A DNA stretch of 11,356 bases from Thermopetrobacter sp. (GTDB lineage: Bacteria; Pseudomonadota; Alphaproteobacteria; Rhizobiales; Aestuariivirgaceae). Below, one piece after another: positions 6,805-11,356 of this stretch. Position numbers and translations under genes: made by a program. The notes under the pieces were generated by a model. It saw only the letters and a list, made by a program, of their open reading frames with translations, made no database searches and was not told the origin of the DNA. The stretch's first letter is position 1, and every line of letters starts with the position of its first letter. Location: positions 1-11,356 of the forward strand of contig DRPD01000390.1 of assembly GCA_011374735.1 (NCBI GenBank), read 5' to 3'.

Positions 6805-6874
6805 ACGAAGCGCCGTCGCGCCGGGGGCATCGGACTTGCGCTTCACGGAAGGATTGGCAGAGAGCGACCGGCGC

Positions 6875-7492
6875 ATGACGCAAACCCATTCCCCCCGCCT
6901 GTTCGTGATCGCCCCGGCCGGGCTTGAGGCGTCCGCCGCCGCCGCTTGCCTGCACGCCGCCGCCACCGCCGGCGACATCGCCTGCCTGCTGCTGCAAGCC
7001 GATGCGCGAGGCCATGTCGATCCCGGCCTGGCCCGGGCCCTGACCCGCGCCGCCCATGAGCATGACATCGCCACGCTCATCGCGAACGACGCCGCGCTGG
7101 CCCGCGCCGTCGGCGCCGACGGCGTGCATGTCACCACCGGCCCCGCCGCCTTGCGCGCCGCCCGCGCCGCGCTGCCTGGTGACGCCATCGTCGGCGCCGA
7201 AGCGGGCGGCGGCCGCCATCTGGCCATGACCCTGGGCGAGGCCGGCGCCGACTATCTGGCCATCGATCCGGCCCGCCATGCCAAGGGCGAGCCGCTGCTG
7301 TCCTGGTGCGCCGAGATGCTGGTGCTGCCGGTGGTGGCGTTCGCCCCGGCGCCACCGGAAGCATTGCCCGCCCTGATCCGCGCCGGGGCCGATTTCGTCT
7401 GTCCGGCACCGGCCATGTGGGACGGCCCCGAAGCCGCCCGCCGGGTGATCGCCGCCAGCATGGCGGCGATGACCACGGAGGCGGCCGAATGA
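6875..7492 (+). CDS. degenerate ThiE-like (thiamine phosphate synthase fold) protein
   Basis: This 205-aa protein has the rhythm of a ThiE/TenI TIM barrel: opening strand RLFVIAPAG (8-16), LIAND (68-72), VGADGVHV (79-86), IVGAEAG (105-111), ADYLAIDP (125-132), then LPVVAF and ADFVCPA. However, the substrate motifs are largely missing. The QxRxK strand is LLLQADARG, the GQxD block is TTGP, the GxSxH block is GAEAGGG, and the GPxxxTxTK phosphate loop is absent. It therefore probably does not make thiamine phosphate, although automatic annotation is likely to call it that. Similar proteins sit beside glycolytic genes in other alphaproteobacteria, as I recall. I chose the ATG at 6875 (AGAGAG 10 nt upstream); a TTG at 6836 would add 13 residues. 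Its stop overlaps the next gene's start (ATGA). Confidence 0.75.
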   Translation: MTQTHSPRLFVIAPAGLEASAAAACLHAAATAGDIACLLLQADARGHVDPGLARALTRAAHEHDIATLIANDAALARAVGADGVHVTTGPAALRAARAALPGDAIVGAEAGGGRHLAMTLGEAGADYLAIDPARHAKGEPLLSWCAEMLVLPVVAFAPAPPEALPALIRAGADFVCPAPAMWDGPEAARRVIAASMAAMTTEAAE

Positions 7493-8514
7493 ACGCGCTG
7501 CCTGCCGTGTTGCGACTCGCGCTGGCCGGTTGGCTGCTCACGGCGCTGCCCGCCGTGGCCACCGCCCAGCCCGAGTTCGACGAGGCCATCGCCCTGTTCC
7601 AGTCCGGCAAGTATGCCGCCGCCGCCGCCATCGCCCGCAAGCTGGCCGCAAGCGGCCACCGCGAGGCTCAGGCGATGATGGGGGTATTGCGGCAAAACGG
7701 CCACGGCCTGCCGAAGGACCCGCGGGCCGCCGCCCAATGGTTTCGCAAGGCCGCCAAGGCCGGGCATGTCGGCGGCATGTTCGCCCTGGCCATGCTGCAC
7801 TTGAGCGGCGCGCTGGGCGAAAAGAACCCGCGCGAAGCGTTGAAATGGGCCAGGATGGCCGCCCAACGCGGTCATGTCGGCGCCCAATACAACGTCGGCC
7901 TGCTGTATGCCGGCGCGCATGGGCTGAAGCCCGATTACCATGCCGCCGCCCGCTGGTTCCGCCGCGCCGCCGAGGCCGGCTATGCGGCCGCCCAATATAA
8001 TCTCGCCGTGCTCTACGCCACCGGCCGCGGAGTGGAGCGTAATTATTCCCAGGCCGCGAAATGGTTCCGCCGCGCCGCGCTGGGCGGCTTGCCGCAGGCG
8101 GCGGTGGAATATGGCGTGCTGGTGTTCCGCGGCGAAGGCGTGGTCAAGAACGAGAAGATCGGCGCCCAGTGGCTGCAATACGCTGCGCAGAGCGGCAACG
8201 CCGACGCCATGCGCAAGCTGGCCCGCCTGTATGCCGCCGGCCGCGGCGTCAACCGCCGCCCGGTGCTGGCCGCCAAGTGGTATCTGCTGGCCAAAAAGCG
8301 CGGCGCGCGCGACACCTGGCTCGACCTGTTCATGCGCCATCTGCCGGCCGTGAAGATCCGGCAGGCCCGCCGTCTCGCCGCCGCCTTCCGCCCCACCCGC
8401 ATGCGCCGTTACGACACCCGGCCGGCCCGCGCCGCGCGGGTGCTGCGGATGAACGGCAAGGGGGACATCATGCGCAAGCCGCCCCGGCGCCGCCCCGGCC
8501 CGGCGCAACGCTGA
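7489..8514 (+). CDS. secreted Sel1-repeat protein
   Basis: This 341-aa protein begins with a clear signal peptide: hydrophobic [16 protein letters not shown], likely cleaved after ATA at residue 26. It then carries about six Sel1-like repeats of 36 residues, at roughly 57-92, 93-128, 129-164, 165-200, 201-236 and 237-272, with recurring patterns such as AAxWFRxAAxxG and AQYNLAxLYxxGRGV. Sel1 repeats form alpha-solenoids that bind proteins, so a periplasmic scaffold role is likely, but the partner is unknown. Residues after about 290 are very basic ([13 protein letters not shown] at the end), unlike the rest. The start at 7489 has GGAG 8 nt upstream and an ATGA overlap with the ThiE-like gene, implying translational coupling. 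A 76-bp gap separates it from efp. Confidence 0.88.
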   Translation: MNALPAVLRLALAGWLLTALPAVATAQPEFDEAIALFQSGKYAAAAAIARKLAASGHREAQAMMGVLRQNGHGLPKDPRAAAQWFRKAAKAGHVGGMFALAMLHLSGALGEKNPREALKWARMAAQRGHVGAQYNVGLLYAGAHGLKPDYHAAARWFRRAAEAGYAAAQYNLAVLYATGRGVERNYSQAAKWFRRAALGGLPQAAVEYGVLVFRGEGVVKNEKIGAQWLQYAAQSGNADAMRKLARLYAAGRGVNRRPVLAAKWYLLAKKRGARDTWLDLFMRHLPAVKIRQARRLAAAFRPTRMRRYDTRPARAARVLRMNGKGDIMRKPPRRRPGPAQR

Positions 8515-8525
8515 AACGAGGGGGC

Positions 8526-8531
8526 TTGACG
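8526..8531 (+). promoter_or_regulatory. possible -35 box for efp
   Basis: TTGACG in the 76-bp gap before efp matches five of six -35 bases. The hexamer 17 nt downstream (CAAACA) is a poor -10. A separate efp promoter is plausible because EF-P is needed in bulk, but the sequence support is weak and readthrough from upstream is equally possible. Confidence 0.2.
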
Positions 8532-8590
8532 GCCCGCCAAAAACCCCACAAACAGCACCCGGCCGACCAATTCACGGGAACGCATCGACG

Positions 8591-9157
8591 ATGAAGATAC
8601 AGGGCAACGAGATCAAGCCGGGCATGGTGCTGCAACACAAGGACGCCTTGTGGGTGGTCACCAGGGTGGAGCACGTCAAGCCCGGCAAGGGCGGCGCCTT
8701 CGCCCAGGTGGAGATGAAGGCGGTGGTGGGCAACACCAAGCTCAACGAACGCTTCCGCGCATCGGAAAGCGTGGAGCGCGTGCGCCTGGAGCAGCGCGAC
8801 TTCCAGTTCCTCTATGAACAGGGCGACCAGCTGGTGTTCATGGACATGGACACCTACGACCAGATCGAGCTGCCGCGCGATTTTCTGGGCGACCGCGCCG
8901 CCTTCCTGCAAGACGGCATGACCGTGGTGCTGGAGCTGCACGAGGGCAAGCCGCTGGGCGTGCAGCTGCCGCTGCACGTGACCTTGGAGGTCACCGAGGC
9001 GGAGCCGGTGGTCAAGGGCCAGACGGCGGCCTCCTCCTACAAGCCGGCGGTCTTGGAGAACGGCGTGCGGGTGATGGTGCCGCCGTTCATCGCCGCCGGC
9101 GAGAAGATCGTCGTCAACACCGAAGACCTCTCCTACGTCAAGCGCGCCGAATCGTGA
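8591..9157 (+). CDS. efp: elongation factor P
   Basis: This 188-aa translation factor binds between the ribosomal P and E sites and relieves stalling at consecutive prolines. The full three-domain EF-P is present at normal length. The N-terminal KOW-like domain has [17 protein letters not shown] and the loop [10 protein letters not shown], whose tip Lys33 is the residue modified (beta-lysylated by EpmA/EpmB in the E. coli type). The C-terminal OB domains contain LPLHVTLEV and [21 protein letters not shown], ending in the usual [17 protein letters not shown] Lys at the loop tip argues against the Arg-rhamnosylated (EarP) type. The ATG at 8591 has GGGAA 10 nt upstream. The stop overlaps a possible GTG start of the next gene (GTGA). 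The upstream small membrane protein (four Pro) and lipid kinase (three Pro) carry proline runs that would be EF-P clients. Confidence 0.97.
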   Translation: MKIQGNEIKPGMVLQHKDALWVVTRVEHVKPGKGGAFAQVEMKAVVGNTKLNERFRASESVERVRLEQRDFQFLYEQGDQLVFMDMDTYDQIELPRDFLGDRAAFLQDGMTVVLELHEGKPLGVQLPLHVTLEVTEAEPVVKGQTAASSYKPAVLENGVRVMVPPFIAAGEKIVVNTEDLSYVKRAES

Positions 9158-9162
9158 CCGGC

Positions 9163-9951
9163 ATGTCCGCATCGGCGCTCATCAACGTCATGGTCAGGGC
9201 GGCACGCAAGGCGGCGCGCCCCTTGCGCCGCGACTTCGGCGAGGTGGAAAACCTCCAGGTGTCGAAAAAGGGCCCGGCCGATTTCGTCACCCGCGCCGAT
9301 CGGCGCACCGAGGAGATCCTGCGCGACGAGCTGCACCGGGCCCGCCCCGCATATGGGTTCATACTCGAAGAGGGTGCCGACGAGGCCGGCGACGGCGAGC
9401 ATCACTGGATCATCGATCCGGTGGACGGCACCACCAATTTCATCCACGGCATTCCCCATTTCGCCATGTCCATCGCGTTGAGGCGCGGCGATCATCTGGA
9501 AGCGGCGCTGATCTACAATCCCGTCAACGACGAGCTGTTCCATGCCACCCGCGGCGGCGGCGCCTTTCTGAACAACCGCCGCATCCGCGTGTCGGCCAGA
9601 AACGGGCTGGCCGAGGCGGTCATCGTCAATGGCTGCCCGCACCGTGGCCGCGCCGATCTGGCCCGCTTCCGGCGCGAGCTGGCGGTGGTGCAGCGGGAGG
9701 TGTCGGGCCTGCGCCGCTATGGCGCCGCGTCGCTGGATTTCGCCTGGCTGGCCGCCGGCCGCTTCGACGGCTACTGGGAGCGCGGCCTGAAGGTGTGGGA
9801 CATCGCCGCCGGCATCCTCATGGTGCGCGAGGCCGGCGGCCGCATCGAGGAGCTGGACGCCAAGGGCGACATCCTGCGCACCGGCGACATCCTGGCCGCC
9901 GCCCCCGGCGTCTTCGAGCCGCTGGCCCGCATCCTGCGCGCCGTAACATGA
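9163..9951 (+). CDS. inositol-monophosphatase-family phosphatase
   Basis: This 262-aa cytosolic enzyme belongs to the IMPase / SuhB / FBPase superfamily of magnesium-dependent, lithium-sensitive phosphatases. Metal-site motifs are intact: Glu-Glu-Gly (69-71, in GFILEEG), WIIDPVDGTTNF (82-93, with Asp85 and Asp88) and WDIAAG (212-217, Asp213) followed by EAGG. The lead NVMVRAARKAARPL and the QVSKKGPADFVT segment are typical of the alphaproteobacterial efp-linked group. Its substrate could be inositol phosphate, another sugar phosphate, or it may act SuhB-like in RNA processing. I chose the ATG at 9163 because relatives begin at this MSA-type lead. A GTG at 9154 overlapping the efp stop would add three residues and allow GTGA coupling. 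Either way it is in an operon with efp. Confidence 0.93.
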   Translation: MSASALINVMVRAARKAARPLRRDFGEVENLQVSKKGPADFVTRADRRTEEILRDELHRARPAYGFILEEGADEAGDGEHHWIIDPVDGTTNFIHGIPHFAMSIALRRGDHLEAALIYNPVNDELFHATRGGGAFLNNRRIRVSARNGLAEAVIVNGCPHRGRADLARFRRELAVVQREVSGLRRYGAASLDFAWLAAGRFDGYWERGLKVWDIAAGILMVREAGGRIEELDAKGDILRTGDILAAAPGVFEPLARILRAVT

Positions 9952-9965
9952 TGGCCCGGGAAGAA

Positions 9966-9999
9966 GGAAGGGGGGGCGATCGCCACCACCACCCGCTTC
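9966..9999. terminator. possible weak terminator between convergent genes
   Basis: The 46-bp gap between the IMPase and peroxiredoxin genes holds a G-run (9970-9976), the palindrome GGCGATCGCC (9975-9984) and a facing C-rich stretch, which can fold into an imperfect GC-rich hairpin. On the minus strand it is followed by a pyrimidine-rich run (CTTCCTTCTT). There is no clean T-tract, so intrinsic termination is doubtful. Confidence 0.2.
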
Positions 10000-10483
10000 A
10001 CAGATTACGCAACAGGTTCTCGGCCGACGAGACGGTCATCTGCCCCGGGTCGGGTTCCACGAAGATCGCCCGCACCACGCCGTCGTCCACCAACATGGCG
10101 TAACGGGTGCTGCGGGTGCCCAGCCCGATGCCGGAGCCGTCCAGCTCAAGCCCGATGGCCTTGGTGAACTCGCCATTGCCGTCGGAGAGGAAGTCGACCT
10201 TGCCCGCCGCGCCGGCCGCTTCGGCCTGCGCCTGCATGACGAACGGATCGTTCACCGCGATGCAGGCCACGGCATCGACGCCCTTGTCCTTCAGCGCCTC
10301 CAGGTTGGCCAGATAGGAGGGAATGTGCTGCGCCGCGCAGGTGGGCGTGAAGGCGCCGGGAATGGCGAACAGCGCCACCTTGCGCCGGCTGAAATAGTCG
10401 TCCGTCGAAATCGCCTTCGGCCCCTCGTCGCTCATGATGAACAAGGTCGCGCCGGGCAGCTTGTCGCCACTGGAAATGGTCAT
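9998..10483 (-). CDS. Prx5-type peroxiredoxin
   Basis: This 161-aa protein is a thioredoxin-fold peroxidase that reduces hydrogen and organic peroxides through a reactive cysteine. The hallmark PGAFTPTC (42-49) supplies the peroxidatic Cys49, with the supporting Pro and Thr of the PxxxTxxC motif. Arg127 in the LGTRSTRYAML segment is the likely active-site arginine. A second cysteine, Cys74 in DAVACIAVNDPF, is common in this bacterial/plant PrxII-Prx5 group and may resolve the disulfide or rely on glutaredoxin/glutathione. No signal peptide is seen, so it should be cytosolic. The start at 10483 is fixed by a strong GGGAGGA 7 nt upstream. An open frame running further upstream to 10564 has no family similarity. 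It lies 43 bp after the DsbD-like gene, probably in one operon. Confidence 0.93.
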   Translation of the reverse strand: MTISSGDKLPGATLFIMSDEGPKAISTDDYFSRRKVALFAIPGAFTPTCAAQHIPSYLANLEALKDKGVDAVACIAVNDPFVMQAQAEAAGAAGKVDFLSDGNGEFTKAIGLELDGSGIGLGTRSTRYAMLVDDGVVRAIFVEPDPGQMTVSSAENLLRNL

Positions 10484-10490
10484 GAAGCCG

Positions 10491-10497
10491 TCCTCCC
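10491..10497 (-). promoter_or_regulatory. strong ribosome binding site of the peroxiredoxin gene
   Basis: GGGAGGA on the minus strand ends 7 nt before the ATG at 10483. It is the best Shine-Dalgarno match in the window and decides the start over in-frame codons further upstream. Confidence 0.8.
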
Positions 10498-10526
10498 TTC
10501 TGGCGGTGCGGTTGGGAAAGGCCAGC

Positions 10527-11324
10527 CTATGGGAGCGTGACCTTCTGTTCAACGGCCCTTCCACGGGCCAGAATCGTCACCGTCAGGGCCCGCCCCTTCA
10601 GCGCCTGCGGCTCGTCGATGCCCGACACCGGCAGCACATAGGCGCCCGCTCCGCCCACCGCCTTCGGCTTGCCGAACATGGCCAGCGGCGGGCCTTCCAC
10701 CAGGATGTCCACGCCTTCTTCCGCGCCGTGCACCACCAGCTTCAGCACCGGTTTGCCGTCCTGCTCCATCACCTCCGCGGCCGCCACCTTCAGCGCGCCC
10801 GTTGCTGGAGCTGGCACCTGTTTCAACCAGGCCTTCACCAGCGCCACCTCCCGGGGGTCGGCCCCGGCGGGCGGCAGCGTGCGGCGCAACGTCGCCTCCA
10901 CCGGGATGCACACGTCGCGGCACAGGCCGTAGGTGATCTTCACCCGCAGCACCGCCGCCGCGGCGGGGTCTTTCAGCCGCACCTGCAGCGGAAAGATCAC
11001 CTGGCCGGAATAGCCGATGCTGTCGCCCGTCTCAGGGGAGGAATAGCGCGTCGGGCGCGGGTAGAGGATCCGCACCGAGGCGACGTTTTCGGAGCCGGAG
11101 AAGTCGAAGCCGGGGGGAATGCCGGCGTCGCCGGGCATGCGCCAGTAGGTTTTCCAGCCTTGCGCCATCTGAATGCCCAGCCCGGTGGTGTGCGTCGCGC
11201 CCGCGCGCCCGCCGTCGAACAGCCGCAGGCGGGAATGCTCGAAGGTCGCCTCCGGCCCCTCCGCCGCCGCCACCGCCGTCAGGGCGATGAGCAACATGAC
11301 GATATGCGTGATCCGTTTCATCAT
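10527..11324 (-). CDS. free-standing secreted DsbD-alpha-like protein
   Basis: This 265-aa protein resembles the N-terminal (alpha) domain of the thiol:disulfide interchange protein DsbD or ScsB, but without the membrane domain or C-terminal thioredoxin domain. A signal peptide (HIVMLLIALTAVAAA, cleavage near 21) predicts the periplasm. Family-like segments include GWKTYWRMPGDAGIPP (56-71), YSGQVIFPLQV (105-115) and YGLCRDVCIPVEATL (132-146). In DsbD the domain receives electrons from the membrane part and passes them to oxidised periplasmic proteins. Here the cysteine pair is C135-x3-C139, against a five-residue spacing in E. coli DsbD. I chose the ATG at 11324; a GTG at 11342 and an ATG at 11321 are alternatives. 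It precedes the peroxiredoxin gene by 43 bp. Its promoter probably lies beyond the right edge, since only 32 bp remain and I see nothing there. Confidence 0.82.
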   Translation of the reverse strand: MMKRITHIVMLLIALTAVAAAEGPEATFEHSRLRLFDGGRAGATHTTGLGIQMAQGWKTYWRMPGDAGIPPGFDFSGSENVASVRILYPRPTRYSSPETGDSIGYSGQVIFPLQVRLKDPAAAAVLRVKITYGLCRDVCIPVEATLRRTLPPAGADPREVALVKAWLKQVPAPATGALKVAAAEVMEQDGKPVLKLVVHGAEEGVDILVEGPPLAMFGKPKAVGGAGAYVLPVSGIDEPQALKGRALTVTILARGRAVEQKVTLP

Positions 11325-11356
11325 GGCCGAAGCTGATAGCACACCTGCCGCCGCGA

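Noticed and set aside
4438..7227. 929-codon minus-strand open frame antisense to tRNA-Glu, tkt and the ThiE-like gene
   Set aside because: It is a low-complexity Ala/Gly/Arg/His/Gln-rich frame opposite a well-conserved transketolase and crossing a tRNA gene. Long antisense frames are expected in DNA this GC-rich.
7252..8508. 418-codon minus-strand open frame opposite the Sel1 gene
   Set aside because: Its apparent repeats mirror the 36-residue Sel1 repeats on the plus strand, and it has no start signal or known domain.
9975..9984. GGCGATCGCC as an origin or repeat element
   Set aside because: A lone 10-bp palindrome with no neighbouring copies, DnaA boxes or AT-rich stretch; probably chance, or part of a weak hairpin.
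10434..11336. 300-codon plus-strand open frame opposite the DsbD-like gene
   Set aside because: The minus strand shows a signal peptide and family motifs; the plus frame is His/Arg/Gln-rich and featureless.

Overview
The window is high-GC, densely coded DNA that looks like a chromosomal segment of an alphaproteobacterium, plausibly Rhodospirillales-like. The protein families and gene order suggest this: an RluD gene divergent from a small one-pass membrane protein, and a tkt / ThiE-like / Sel1 / efp / inositol-monophosphatase series. The taxonomic call is inference from sequence style. I see no insertion sequence, phage, CRISPR or plasmid gene, and no gene-free stretch longer than about 220 bp.

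Layout. (1) At the left edge an RluD-type 23S rRNA pseudouridine synthase gene runs leftward out of the window. Its start codon overlaps the start codon of a rightward gene for a 121-aa membrane protein of unknown function. (2) A leftward three-gene operon covers 4238 down to 1307: metallophosphoesterase, an LptF/LptG-family permease, and a diacylglycerol/lipid-kinase-family protein. The genes are joined by two ATGA overlaps. The last gene overlaps the end of the small membrane-protein gene tail to tail by 20 bp. (3) A tRNA-Glu(CTC) gene follows, with a very good sigma70-type promoter. That promoter lies back to back with a plausible promoter for the leftward operon, and the two -35 boxes form a perfect dyad. 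(4) A rightward series follows: transketolase, a degenerate ThiE-like protein, a secreted Sel1-repeat protein, elongation factor P, and an inositol-monophosphatase-family enzyme. (5) A leftward pair completes the window: a free-standing secreted DsbD-alpha-like (DsbD N-terminal domain) protein, then a Prx5-type peroxiredoxin.

How the genes fit together. The leftward trio combines a lipid-phosphorylating family, an LPS-export-type permease subunit and a phosphoesterase in one translationally coupled unit. It is the best candidate here for an uncharacterised envelope-lipid system. The rightward series looks like a shortened version of the alphaproteobacterial tkt-gap-pgk-fba-(ThiE-like)-Sel1-efp-IMPase arrangement as I recall it, with gap, pgk and fba absent from the expected place. 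The ThiE-like protein lacks most ThiE active-site motifs and probably does something other than make thiamine phosphate. The last pair suggests thiol-redox and peroxide defence, but one partner is predicted to be exported and the other cytoplasmic.
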